Below are positions 20,511 to 29,499 of a stretch of DNA of 64,000 bases, in pieces. This DNA is from Desulfurella acetivorans A63 (lineage in GTDB: Bacteria > Campylobacterota_A > Desulfurellia > Desulfurellales > Desulfurellaceae): contig CP007051.1 of the NCBI GenBank assembly GCA_000517565.1, positions 1 to 64,000 of the forward strand. The letters are read 5' to 3'. Made by a program: the position numbers and the translations under genes. Position 1 is the first letter of the stretch, and the number at the start of each line of letters is the position of its first letter. Below the pieces are notes generated by a model. That model made no database searches and was not told where the DNA came from. It worked only from the letters and a program-made list of their open reading frames with translations.

Positions 20511-21746
20511 ATGTTTTATTACAAAAATAACGAGCTTTATGTAGAAGATATGAAGGTAGCAGACATTGCTTTAGAGTTTAAAACACCACTTTATATTTAC
20601 AGTAAAAGTCATTTTGAAACTCAATATAAAAAACTTGATGAAAAAATTACAAGAAGGCACTTAATATGCTTTGCGCTTAAAGCAAACAGCAACTTAGCTG
20701 TTATAAACACATTTGCAAAATTAGGCGCAGGCGCAGATGTGGTATCTGCTGGAGAGATTTTTAGAGCAAAAAAAGCCGGTCTTGATACGACAAAAATCGT
20801 CTTTAGCGGTGTTGGCAAAACGCCAGATGAAATAAAATATGCTCTTGAAAATAACATTTTAATGTTTAATATTGAATCATTTGAAGAATTAGAAGAAATA
20901 GAAAAAGTTGCTTGTTTGCTAAACAAGACTGCACCGGTTTCTTTTAGAGTAAACCCAAATGTTGATCCAAAAACTCATCCATATATATCAACAGGTTTAA
21001 AGAAAAACAAGTTTGGCATATCACACACACAAATTGTAGATGCATACAAGAAAGCATCTCAAATGAAGCATATTAGTATTAAAGGCATTCAATTCCATAT
21101 TGGAAGCCAGCTTACAGATGTATCTCCATTTTTTGAAGCGCAAATAAAAGTAGCGCATATTATGAGAGAGTTACTTTCTTTGGGTATAAAACTTGATATT
21201 ATAGATATAGGTGGTGGACTCGGTGTAGTTTATGAAAACGAAAAAGAACCGGATCTGGACCAGTATGCAAATTTTATCAATGAAGCATTTAAAGATTTTC
21301 CGGATAGTATGATTGTATTGGAGCCTGGCAGATTTTTAGTTGCAAATGGCGGTATATTTGTTACAAAAGTCCTGTATAGAAAACAAAATGAAGGTAAAAA
21401 TTTTATCATTGTAGATGGAGCAATGAATGATCTTATTAGACCAAGTTTGTACGATGCATACCACAAAATCGAACCGGTAGTAAAAAAGAATGCCAAAAAA
21501 ATCACAGCTGATATTGTAGGTCCAATTTGTGAAAGTGGTGATTTTTTTGCCAGATCAAGAGAAATAGAAAGCCTTGAAAGAAACGATTTAGTTAGTATAT
21601 TTAGCAGTGGAGCATATGGTTTTACAATGGCAAGTAATTACAATTCACGTTGTAAACCAGCTGAAGTTTTAGTGGATAAAGATAAAGTAAAACTAGTAAG
21701 AGCAAGAGAAACATTCGAAGATTTAATTAGAGGGGAAACTATTTAA
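20511..21746 (+). CDS. lysA: Diaminopimelate decarboxylase
   Basis: PLP enzyme for the last step of lysine synthesis. The cofactor lysine is Lys57 in ICFALKANSN. Other fold-III motifs are GADVVSAGEIFRA, IDIGGGLGV, LEPGRFLVANGG and the catalytic Cys of GPICESGDFFA. I use ATG 20511, with GGGGG at 20501-20505 as ribosome site. The gene is first in a run with dapF, dapA and dapB, so lysine and murein precursor synthesis are made together. Confidence 0.97.
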   Translation: MFYYKNNELYVEDMKVADIALEFKTPLYIYSKSHFETQYKKLDEKITRRHLICFALKANSNLAVINTFAKLGAGADVVSAGEIFRAKKAGLDTTKIVFSGVGKTPDEIKYALENNILMFNIESFEELEEIEKVACLLNKTAPVSFRVNPNVDPKTHPYISTGLKKNKFGISHTQIVDAYKKASQMKHISIKGIQFHIGSQLTDVSPFFEAQIKVAHIMRELLSLGIKLDIIDIGGGLGVVYENEKEPDLDQYANFINEAFKDFPDSMIVLEPGRFLVANGGIFVTKVLYRKQNEGKNFIIVDGAMNDLIRPSLYDAYHKIEPVVKKNAKKITADIVGPICESGDFFARSREIESLERNDLVSIFSSGAYGFTMASNYNSRCKPAEVLVDKDKVKLVRARETFEDLIRGETI

Positions 21747-22588
21747 TGCGAAAAATTGAATTTTTTAAGATGAACGGCTCAGGTAATGATTTTATTTTAA
21801 TAGACAATAGAGAGCATGTTGTAGAAAATATCGGTTTAAAAACAGAAGAATTTGTTAAGCGCATTTGTAAAAGAGGTTTATCCATAGGTGCAGATGGTGT
21901 TATCCTAATAGAAAATACAGATGAGCCAGATTGCGATTTTGCATGGCAGTTTTATAACAATGATGGTTCCATTGCATTAATGTGCGGTAATGGTTCAAGA
22001 TGTGCTGTACGTTTTGCCTATTTAAAAGGGATAATAAGTGATACAAAAACTACATTTTTAACAGGCGCTGGTAAGATTTATGGTGAAATCGTAGGTATAA
22101 ATACAGTCAAAGTACAGCTTACCAAACCCACAGATTATAAAACAGTTGAGCTGGATAACCAAACAATGTATTTTATAAATACAGGTGTGCCCCACCTTGT
22201 GATATTTGTTGATGATATAGAAGCTGTAGATGTAGAAAAACTTGGCGCAAAGTATCGCTATCATGAAATTTTTGCTCCAGCAGGCACAAATGTTAACTTT
22301 GTAAAGGTTTTAGATGATAATACGATTGCAATTCGTACATATGAACGTGGCGTAGAAGCAGAAACTTTAGCTTGCGGCACAGGCGCAACTGCTTCAAGTT
22401 TAATTAGTGGACTTACAAACAAAGCAATATCGCCCGTTGAGGTTAAAACCCGTTCTGGGAAAATTCTTAAAGTGTATTTTCAAATAAAAGACAATAAATC
22501 CAGTGAGCCCATAGACATGGTATTTTTAGAAGGTGATAGCATGCTTAGTTTTGTGGGTACCATGATTGACGAAGCGTGGGATTATTAA
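21746..22588 (+). CDS. dapF: Diaminopimelate epimerase
   Basis: Cofactor-independent conversion of LL- to meso-diaminopimelate by two cysteines: one in MCGNGSRC near residue 80, the other in LACGTGATAS near 210. N-terminal FFKMNGSGNDFILID is a family hallmark. It starts on the last base of the lysA stop (TAATG), so the two are translationally coupled. Confidence 0.97.
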   Translation: MRKIEFFKMNGSGNDFILIDNREHVVENIGLKTEEFVKRICKRGLSIGADGVILIENTDEPDCDFAWQFYNNDGSIALMCGNGSRCAVRFAYLKGIISDTKTTFLTGAGKIYGEIVGINTVKVQLTKPTDYKTVELDNQTMYFINTGVPHLVIFVDDIEAVDVEKLGAKYRYHEIFAPAGTNVNFVKVLDDNTIAIRTYERGVEAETLACGTGATASSLISGLTNKAISPVEVKTRSGKILKVYFQIKDNKSSEPIDMVFLEGDSMLSFVGTMIDEAWDY

Positions 22589-22605
22589 AATAAAGGGGGT
22601 TGTAT

Positions 22606-23490
22606 ATGTTTGAATTAAAAGGTGCTATGACGGCTATTGTAACTCCATTCAAAAACGGCAAGTTTGATGAGGTATCGTTCAGGAATTTAATTAAAAGGCA
22701 AATTGAAAATGGTATCGATTGTATTGTACCATGTGGTACTACAGGAGAAGCTGTAACTCTGGATTTAAATGAATACGAAAAAGTTGTTGGCTCATGCGTT
22801 GAAGAATGCAAAGGTCAGGTAGGTGTTCTTGCTGGTGCTGGCAGCAATAATACAAAAAAAGTTATTGAAATGGCAAAATTAGCCCAAAGTTTGGGCGCTG
22901 ATGCAATTTTATCTGTTACGCCATACTACAATAAGCCAACGCAAGAAGGATTATACCAGCACTATAAAGCAATAGCAGATGCTGTTGATATAGGCGTTGT
23001 TATATATAATGTACCAGGTAGAACGTCAGTTAGTATTTTGCCCGATACAGTGGCAAGGCTTAGCGAGATTGACAATATTATAGGCATAAAAGAAGCAAGC
23101 GGCTCTTTAAACCAGGTATCAGAGATTCTTGAAAAAGCAAAAGAAGGCTTTAGCGTGGTAAGTGGCGATGATTTTTTAACACTACCCATGCTATCCATAG
23201 GTGGTTCTGGCATAATTTCTGTTACATCAAATGTAGCACCCGCAATGGTTAGCGAGCAGTACGATGCTTTTGTGTCAGGTGATCTAGAAAAAGCAAGAAT
23301 GCTACATCATAAAATGTATCCACTTCATCAGATGATGTTTATTGAAACTAACCCTATACCTGTAAAAACAGCTGTAGCACTCATGGGCCTTGTAGAAGAA
23401 GAATTTAGATTGCCATTGTGCAAAATGTCAAGTGCAAACAAAGAAAAACTAAAAGCTATGTTAAAAGAATACGAATTTTTGGGTGGATAA
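22606..23490 (+). CDS. dapA: 4-hydroxy-tetrahydrodipicolinate synthase
   Basis: Class I aldolase joining pyruvate and aspartate semialdehyde. The Schiff-base lysine is Lys162 in GIKEASG. CGTTGEAVTLD and TPYYNKPTQEGLYQHY (catalytic Tyr) are present. ATG 22606 follows GGGGG (22595-22599) at six bases; an earlier in-frame TTG at 22600 sits too close to that site. Second to last of the four clustered lysine genes. Confidence 0.97.
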   Translation: MFELKGAMTAIVTPFKNGKFDEVSFRNLIKRQIENGIDCIVPCGTTGEAVTLDLNEYEKVVGSCVEECKGQVGVLAGAGSNNTKKVIEMAKLAQSLGADAILSVTPYYNKPTQEGLYQHYKAIADAVDIGVVIYNVPGRTSVSILPDTVARLSEIDNIIGIKEASGSLNQVSEILEKAKEGFSVVSGDDFLTLPMLSIGGSGIISVTSNVAPAMVSEQYDAFVSGDLEKARMLHHKMYPLHQMMFIETNPIPVKTAVALMGLVEEEFRLPLCKMSSANKEKLKAMLKEYEFLGG

Positions 23491-23493
23491 ACT

Positions 23494-24297
23494 ATGGTTA
23501 ATTTAATAGTTTGCGGCGTGTGTGGTAAAATGGGCAGACGTATCGCAACACTTGCTTTACAAAGTGATCAATTTAAGCTTATTGGGGCAACTGAGAAAAA
23601 CCCGGATTGCATAGGAAAAGATGTAGGTACAGTATTAGGTATTGCTCCAATAAATGTAAAAGTTAGCGAAAAATTATCAGATTGTATCGATCAAGGTGAC
23701 TGTGTTATTGATTTTACAAACTGTAAAGCCACACTTGAAAATGTAAGGTGTGCATGTGAAAATAAAAAATCAATTGTAATTGGCACAACAGGTTGCGATG
23801 CTGAGTCTATTGAACAAATAAAAAAGCTATCTGTAATGTGTCCTGTGGTTATGGCACCAAATATGAGTTTAGGCGTAAACATACTGTTTGAGATTGTAAA
23901 AGAAACAGCTAAGTATTTGGGTAGTGATTTTGATGTAGAGATTGTAGAAATGCATCATAGGGCAAAAAAAGATGCTCCAAGTGGAACTGCTTTAAAGTTA
24001 GGTCAAAAAGTAGCAGAAGGTCTGGGCATAAGTTTTGAGCAAAATGCAAGGTTCTCAAGAGTGGGCGAAGCACCAAGGGCAAAAAACGAAATAGGCATAA
24101 TGACTCTTCGTGGCGGTGATGTAGTAGGTGAGCATACTGTGATTTTTGCAGGCGATGCAGAACGTATAGAAATTACACATAAAGCATCTTCACGCGATGT
24201 CTTTGCAAAAGGTGCTCTCAAGGCAGCCTCCTGGGTAGTTGGTAAATTACCTGGCTTTTACGATATGAATGACGTACTTGGAATAAAATCTAAATGA
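23494..24297 (+). CDS. dapB: 4-hydroxy-tetrahydrodipicolinate reductase
   Basis: NAD(P)H-dependent reductase after DapA. It has the nucleotide motif VCGVCGKMGRRIA at the N-terminus, GTTGC and APNMSLGVNILFE, and the catalytic pair in EMHHRAKKDAPSGTAL. Three bases separate it from dapA. Its last bases overlap the purF start (ATGA). Confidence 0.97.
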   Translation: MVNLIVCGVCGKMGRRIATLALQSDQFKLIGATEKNPDCIGKDVGTVLGIAPINVKVSEKLSDCIDQGDCVIDFTNCKATLENVRCACENKKSIVIGTTGCDAESIEQIKKLSVMCPVVMAPNMSLGVNILFEIVKETAKYLGSDFDVEIVEMHHRAKKDAPSGTALKLGQKVAEGLGISFEQNARFSRVGEAPRAKNEIGIMTLRGGDVVGEHTVIFAGDAERIEITHKASSRDVFAKGALKAASWVVGKLPGFYDMNDVLGIKSK

Positions 24298-25655
24298 GAG
24301 TCCCATTTGATAAACTAAGCGAACATTGTGCGATTTTTGGTATATACAATATTAAAGAAGCATCGAACTATGTGTATTTAGGCTTACATGCCTTGCAGCA
24401 TAGAGGTCAAGAAGGCTGTGGAATTGTAACAAGAGACAAAGGCATTTTTTGCAAAAAACGCTCTCGTGGTTTAGTGCTTGAAGCATTTGATAAACAAGAC
24501 ATAGAAAATTTAAGAGGCGATATTGGCATAGGTCATGCCCGTTACTCAACAAGCGGCGATTCTTCTTTAGTAAACTTACAGCCTTTGACCGCAAGCTTTG
24601 ATTTAGGCGATATTGCCATTGCTCATAATGGAAACATAACTAATGCGCAAAGCATAAAAAACAAACTAATAAGCGATGGTGCTATATTTAGCTCAAACAG
24701 CGATACAGAGGTTATTATTCATTTAATAGCAAGACAGAAAGGTTCTTTTGACGAAAGGCTAATTGGTGCTTTAAGCCAGCTAAAAGGTGCTTTTTCGCTT
24801 GTGATTCTATTTAATGATATTTTGTATGCAGTAAAAGATCCATGGGGTTTTAGGCCGCTTGCAATGGGCGAGCTAAATGATTCATATTGTTTTGCAAGCG
24901 AAACCTGTGCGTTTGATTTAATTGGCGCAAAGTTCATAAGGGAGCTTGAAAGTGGTGAGATTGTCAAGGTAGACAAATACGGTGTAAACTCATTTAAGCC
25001 ATTTAAAAGCGAAAATTCATATAGATGTGTTTTTGAATACATATACTTTGCAAGACCTGATTCTTATCTGTGGGATAATCATGTATATGAAATTAGAAAA
25101 AAAATAGGTCAAAAACTTGCTTTAACTTCAAGAGTAGATGCTGATATAGTTATAGCTGTACCAGATTCTGGCATGCCAGCAGCAATTGGATATGCTCAAG
25201 CTTCTGGCTTGCCATTTGAGATGGGTATTATAAGAAATCATTATGTAGGCAGAACATTTATAGAGCCTACAGATTCTATAAGGCATTTTGGCGTTAAATT
25301 AAAATTGAATCCATCCACCGATGTTTTGGAAAATAAACGGGTTGTTGTTGTGGATGATTCTATAGTAAGAGGCACAACAAGCAGGCGTATTGTTAAAATG
25401 ATAAGAAATGCTGGTGCCAAAGAAGTGCATTTACGCATAGCAAGTCCGCCTGTTACGCATCCTTGCTTTTATGGTATTGATACGCCGACCAAGACCGAGC
25501 TTATTGCGTCAAGCCATACAATTGAAGAAATTACAAAGTACGCGACTGCTGATTCCATAGCCTACCTATCGCTTGAAGATTTAAAATCAATAGTAGGCGA
25601 AAGCGGTTATTGTTTTGCTTGCTTTAGCGGGCATTATCCAATAAGTTTTGAATAA
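24294..25655 (+). CDS. purF: Amidophosphoribosyltransferase
   Basis: First committed enzyme of purine synthesis. It is made with an 11-residue propeptide: Cys12 in SEHCAIFGIYN becomes the N-terminal nucleophile of the glutaminase domain (LHALQHRGQEGCGI follows). The PRPP-binding loop is VVVVDDSIVRGTTSRRI. C-terminal YCFACFSGHYP carries cysteines in the positions used for the 4Fe-4S cluster in B. subtilis-type PurF. Its presence in the lysine run is a gene-order curiosity rather than a pathway link. Confidence 0.97.
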   Translation: MRVPFDKLSEHCAIFGIYNIKEASNYVYLGLHALQHRGQEGCGIVTRDKGIFCKKRSRGLVLEAFDKQDIENLRGDIGIGHARYSTSGDSSLVNLQPLTASFDLGDIAIAHNGNITNAQSIKNKLISDGAIFSSNSDTEVIIHLIARQKGSFDERLIGALSQLKGAFSLVILFNDILYAVKDPWGFRPLAMGELNDSYCFASETCAFDLIGAKFIRELESGEIVKVDKYGVNSFKPFKSENSYRCVFEYIYFARPDSYLWDNHVYEIRKKIGQKLALTSRVDADIVIAVPDSGMPAAIGYAQASGLPFEMGIIRNHYVGRTFIEPTDSIRHFGVKLKLNPSTDVLENKRVVVVDDSIVRGTTSRRIVKMIRNAGAKEVHLRIASPPVTHPCFYGIDTPTKTELIASSHTIEEITKYATADSIAYLSLEDLKSIVGESGYCFACFSGHYPISFE

Positions 25656-25665
25656 AGGAAGTTAT

Positions 25666-26196
25666 ATGAAATTTTTATTGTTGCTTTTTTCATTTGTATT
25701 TTTTTTGAGTTCTTGTGCAAGCATCCCAAAACCACAGGAAAGTACTGCCCAGATTCCAACAGCTGCAACAGGTATTTTTAAAGCCAAAACAAAGGTAAGA
25801 AACATTGATGGATTTTTTAGAATATCGCCTACAAATTCGACAATTGACATTGCAAGCCCGTTGGGTTTTGCACTATACGGAATATATATAAATGGCAATG
25901 ATTTGTATGTAAAAGATTATATGAGTGGTGTTAAATTTACGAATGCAGATTTAGAAAAATTAAACATACCAAAAAAAGACAGTATTTTGCTTTATGAAAA
26001 TAACCTTATATACTTTACACAAAATTTTTTTAATATATGTGACCACAATGACAACTCAAATATACACATTATAGCATGTGAAAATGTTTCAAATTACCGT
26101 TTGCCAAAAGTAGTTGAGTTTGTTCACAAGGATGATTTATTAAAGCTTACGATGGAAAAGATGCGCCTTGAAAACCTGCAAAAAGAAAAACAATAA
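25666..26196 (+). CDS. Outer-membrane-type lipoprotein of unknown role
   Basis: A 176-residue lipoprotein: signal peptide MKFLLLLFSFVFFLSSC with a lipobox at SSC-A. The mature part (TGIFKAKTKVRNIDGFFRIS, SPLGFALYGIYINGNDLYV) looks like one sheet-rich domain, reminiscent of LolB or DUF4292 proteins, but I cannot assign it firmly. ATG 25666 follows AAGGAAG; the in-frame TTG at 25648 lies inside purF and would spoil the signal peptide. Confidence 0.75.
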   Translation: MKFLLLLFSFVFFLSSCASIPKPQESTAQIPTAATGIFKAKTKVRNIDGFFRISPTNSTIDIASPLGFALYGIYINGNDLYVKDYMSGVKFTNADLEKLNIPKKDSILLYENNLIYFTQNFFNICDHNDNSNIHIIACENVSNYRLPKVVEFVHKDDLLKLTMEKMRLENLQKEKQ

Positions 26197-26212
26197 AGCT
26201 GGAGGTGAAATT

Positions 26213-27199
26213 ATGGTTCACTACAGTGAGCTTGGTTTTGTAAACACAAAAGATATGTTTAAAAAAGCTTTTGAAGGTGGCTATGCGGTACCTGCTTACA
26301 ATTTTAACAATATGGAGCAATTGCAGGCAATTATTACAGCATGCGTAAATACACAATCACCTGTAATCTTGCAGGTGTCAAAAGGTGCTAGAAATTATGC
26401 CAATCAAACGCTTTTGAGATGGATGGGTCAAGGTGCTGTTGAGTTTGCAAAAGAGCTTGCAGCATCTAAAAATTTAAAAGAAATACCAATTTGTCTGCAT
26501 TTAGATCATGGTGATAGTTTTGAATTATGCAAAAGCTGTATAGATTTTGGTTTTTCGTCTGTTATGATAGACGGTTCTCACCTTCCTTATGAAGAAAACG
26601 TTGCTATTACAAAACAGGTGGTAGATTACGCTCATAAGTATGATGTAAGTGTAGAAGGTGAGCTTGGTGTGTTGGCTGGCATAGAAGAAGATGTGTCATC
26701 TGACAGGCATATTTATACAAATCCTGATGATGTTGAAGATTTTGTCAAAAAAACTGGAGTTGACTCACTTGCAATAGCTATAGGCACAAGCCATGGCGCA
26801 TACAAGTTTAAAGTAGAAAAAGGTAAAGAACCACCGCCTTTGAGGTTTGATATTTTAGAAGAAATAGAAAAGCGTATTCCTGGTTTTCCAATTGTGCTTC
26901 ATGGGGCTTCAAGTGTGTTGAAAGAGTATGTTGATATGATTAATGCTTATGGTGGCAAATTAGAAGATGCAATAGGTGTAAGCGAAGATCAATTGAGAAA
27001 AGCTGCAAAATCGGCTGTGTGCAAAATAAATATTGATACAGATGGTAGGCTTGTAATGACAGCAAAAATAAGGGAATTTTTTGCAAAAAATCCATCCGAG
27101 TTTGACCCAAGAAAATATTTGGGACCAGCGCGCGACGAGCTTATAAAGATGTATGAGCGAAAAAACAAAGAGGTACTTGGCAGTGCCTTTAGGGTGTGA
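26213..27199 (+). CDS. fba: Fructose-bisphosphate aldolase, class II
   Basis: Zinc-dependent aldolase of glycolysis and gluconeogenesis. Visible motifs are VPAYNFNNMEQ, the zinc and catalytic region CLHLDHGDS, VSVEGELGVLAG, and the phosphate-binding stretches SHGAYKF and VLHGASSV. I start at ATG 26213 because a full GGAGGTGA lies just upstream; the open frame extends 15 codons further back without support. pgi follows four bases later, so two sugar-phosphate steps are paired. Confidence 0.95.
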   Translation: MVHYSELGFVNTKDMFKKAFEGGYAVPAYNFNNMEQLQAIITACVNTQSPVILQVSKGARNYANQTLLRWMGQGAVEFAKELAASKNLKEIPICLHLDHGDSFELCKSCIDFGFSSVMIDGSHLPYEENVAITKQVVDYAHKYDVSVEGELGVLAGIEEDVSSDRHIYTNPDDVEDFVKKTGVDSLAIAIGTSHGAYKFKVEKGKEPPPLRFDILEEIEKRIPGFPIVLHGASSVLKEYVDMINAYGGKLEDAIGVSEDQLRKAAKSAVCKINIDTDGRLVMTAKIREFFAKNPSEFDPRKYLGPARDELIKMYERKNKEVLGSAFRV

Positions 27200-27202
27200 A
27201 AA

Positions 27203-28348
27203 ATGAACAATATAGTATTTAAAACTGGTGTTAACTATCAAAAACTCATTAGTGATACAAGCGTTAATTATGCATTTTCTCAAAACTTGTGCAAGGCAAA
27301 TATCGAAGAGATAGTTAGTTTTGCAAAATCTCTTAAAGTAAGAAATTTTGTTCAATTAGGCATAGGCGGCTCTGCTTTGGCAGCAAGCGCTGCCATTTCT
27401 TTTTTACAAAAAGAAAAACCAGATAAAAGGTATTTTTGCCTGGATAATATTGACCCACAAAGACTAAAGACGGTATTGGAGCTTGACCAAGCCGATACTG
27501 TTTTTCATGTTGTGTCAAAATCTGGATCTACCATAGAAACCCTATCGCAATTATTTGTCATAAAGCAACATGTTAAAAATGCAAATATTGTAATAAGTAC
27601 AGACAATACAGATACTTTTTTGAGAAAATTTGGCATGCAAAACAACTACAAAATATTTGACATACCAAAAGAAGTGGGTGGACGCTACAGCGCGTTTACA
27701 AGTGTTGCACTTTTACCCATGGCTTTTTTTGGGTTTGATATAGCATCCTACATTGAAGGGGCAAAAGAAGCTGTAAGAAAAACACGCGATAAGTGGGGGT
27801 TTCCTATAGATCTGGCAAACCTTGTTGTAAGCACATATGATAGGTGTAAAGTATTTGTTATGTTTGCATATAAAGATAGACTCTATGAAGTTGCTGATTG
27901 GTTTAGGCAGCTTTGGGCAGAAAGCCTTGGTAAAAATAACCTTGGCCAAACCCCCATAAAAGCACTTGGCACAACGGACCAACATTCTCAGTTGCAACTT
28001 TATCAGGAAGGCATAAAAGATAAGCTTATTGTGTTTTTGGATACAATCTCAGATGTTGATTACACAATTGAACAAGCTTATGAGCCATTTAACTATTTAA
28101 AAGGCAAATCCATTGCAAAAATTATGGAGATTGAAAAACAATCAACAATAAAAGCCCTTAATGAGTCAAATGTGCCAACAGCTGAAATTTTTCTTGAAAA
28201 AATAGACGAGTTTACTTTAGGTGCATTTTTTTGTTCTCTCATGATTACAACAGCAAAAGTTGGAGAGTTCTGGAAAATAAACCCATTTGATCAGCCAGGT
28301 GTGGAGCTTGGCAAAAAATATACAAAAGAAAGGTTACAAAATGATTAG
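27203..28348 (+). CDS. pgi: Glucose-6-phosphate isomerase
   Basis: Interconverts glucose-6-phosphate and fructose-6-phosphate. It has GIGGSALAASAA, the sugar-phosphate loop VSKSGSTIETLSQ, the signature GTTDQHSQLQLY with the active-site residues, and a C-terminal Lys in ELGKKYTKE. At 381 residues it is a short form, as in many thermophiles. It overlaps the next gene by eight bases. Confidence 0.95.
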   Translation: MNNIVFKTGVNYQKLISDTSVNYAFSQNLCKANIEEIVSFAKSLKVRNFVQLGIGGSALAASAAISFLQKEKPDKRYFCLDNIDPQRLKTVLELDQADTVFHVVSKSGSTIETLSQLFVIKQHVKNANIVISTDNTDTFLRKFGMQNNYKIFDIPKEVGGRYSAFTSVALLPMAFFGFDIASYIEGAKEAVRKTRDKWGFPIDLANLVVSTYDRCKVFVMFAYKDRLYEVADWFRQLWAESLGKNNLGQTPIKALGTTDQHSQLQLYQEGIKDKLIVFLDTISDVDYTIEQAYEPFNYLKGKSIAKIMEIEKQSTIKALNESNVPTAEIFLEKIDEFTLGAFFCSLMITTAKVGEFWKINPFDQPGVELGKKYTKERLQND

Positions 28349-28724
28349 CTACAAAACGCGTATTTACTATGATGATACGGATGCAGGTGGTGTTGTTTAT
28401 TATGCGAATTACTTAAAATTATGCGAGCGCGCAAAACAGGAGTTTTTTTTACAAAATGGCATAGATTTGTTTAAACTTCACAATGAAGGGGTTTTGCTTG
28501 TAGTTAGCCGCGTTAATGCATACTACAAAAAGCCTATATATTTGGGAGAATATGTTGAGGTAGATGTTGAAGTTTCTGAAGTTAAAAATGCCAGTTTGAC
28601 ATTAAAGTTTAATTTACTTGTAAATAAAGAAATACGCGCAACGGTAGATATTTTGTCTGCCCTTATAAAAGACTCAAAGCCTATAAAACTACCTCAAAGC
28701 ATAAGGCAGTTGTATGGAAAGTAA
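28341..28724 (+). CDS. ybgC: YbgC/FadM-type acyl-CoA thioesterase (hot-dog fold)
   Basis: A 127-residue single hot-dog domain with the 4-hydroxybenzoyl-CoA thioesterase motif YYDDTDAGGVVYYANYLK, whose Asp is catalytic. In E. coli ybgC belongs to the tol-pal operon; here it sits among metabolic genes, while pal is at 61068. I start at ATG 28341 (AAAGG upstream), giving the standard N-terminus, instead of a frame opening 54 bases earlier inside pgi. Confidence 0.9.
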   Translation: MISYKTRIYYDDTDAGGVVYYANYLKLCERAKQEFFLQNGIDLFKLHNEGVLLVVSRVNAYYKKPIYLGEYVEVDVEVSEVKNASLTLKFNLLVNKEIRATVDILSALIKDSKPIKLPQSIRQLYGK

Positions 28725-29499
28725 ACTTGGAAAGTCTGATATTTGTATCATAACAGGTACCGGTGTAAAAATCGATTTAAAATCATTTACAAAGAAAAAG
28801 CAGATAAATTACTGTGAGTTTGATTTGCCAAAACCTACAACTTCTTCTCATAAAGGCTATTTTGAAATATTTGAAGGTAACAATTTGCGCATTATTGTAG
28901 CAAATGGTCGTTTCCACTACTACGAAGGCTTAAGTCCTTCAAAACTCAGGGCTTTGCCTGAGATCCTTTGCAAAACTGATCCAAAGCTTATGATACTTAC
29001 AAATTCAACAGGAGGCCTTGATCCGTTTTTTAAAAAAGGTGATTTAATGGTTATAAGAGATCACATAAACCTAACAAATACAAATCCCCTAATAGGTATT
29101 GATTCTGATAATAAATTTGTTGATATGGTTGATGCATACAGTCCATATTATATAGAAAAACTTAAAGAAAGTGCTTTAGGTCTTTCAATAGATTTAAAAG
29201 AAGGTATATATGTTGGTGTTAGCGGTCCATCGCTTGAGACACCTGCTGAAACAAGATTTTTAAGATTGATTGGCGCAAGCTGCGTAGCAATGAGCCTTAT
29301 AAATGAGACGATAGTATCAAGATTTTTTGGTATTGATGTGCTTGGGGTATCTATCATAACCAATGTAAATAAACCCGATTGTATGGGCAAAATACCCATA
29401 GAGGAGGTAATTAATCAAGCAAGTTTAGCCTCAAAAAAGCTATCTATTTTGCTTGATGATTTTTTGTTAAAAAATGATTTTAATAAAAAACGCACTTAA
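28714..29499 (+). CDS. Purine nucleoside phosphorylase, trimeric type
   Basis: Phosphorolysis of a purine nucleoside to base and pentose-1-phosphate. Family motifs are GRFHYYEG, NSTGGL, MVIRDHINLTNTNPLIG, DMVDAYSPYY and GVSGPSLETPAETRFLRLIGA split around the substrate loop. The base-reading Asn is probably in IITNVN. Members of this family also include methylthioadenosine and methylthioinosine phosphorylases. The linked deaminase gene makes a deamination-then-phosphorolysis route possible here. Confidence 0.88.
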   Translation: MESKLGKSDICIITGTGVKIDLKSFTKKKQINYCEFDLPKPTTSSHKGYFEIFEGNNLRIIVANGRFHYYEGLSPSKLRALPEILCKTDPKLMILTNSTGGLDPFFKKGDLMVIRDHINLTNTNPLIGIDSDNKFVDMVDAYSPYYIEKLKESALGLSIDLKEGIYVGVSGPSLETPAETRFLRLIGASCVAMSLINETIVSRFFGIDVLGVSIITNVNKPDCMGKIPIEEVINQASLASKKLSILLDDFLLKNDFNKKRT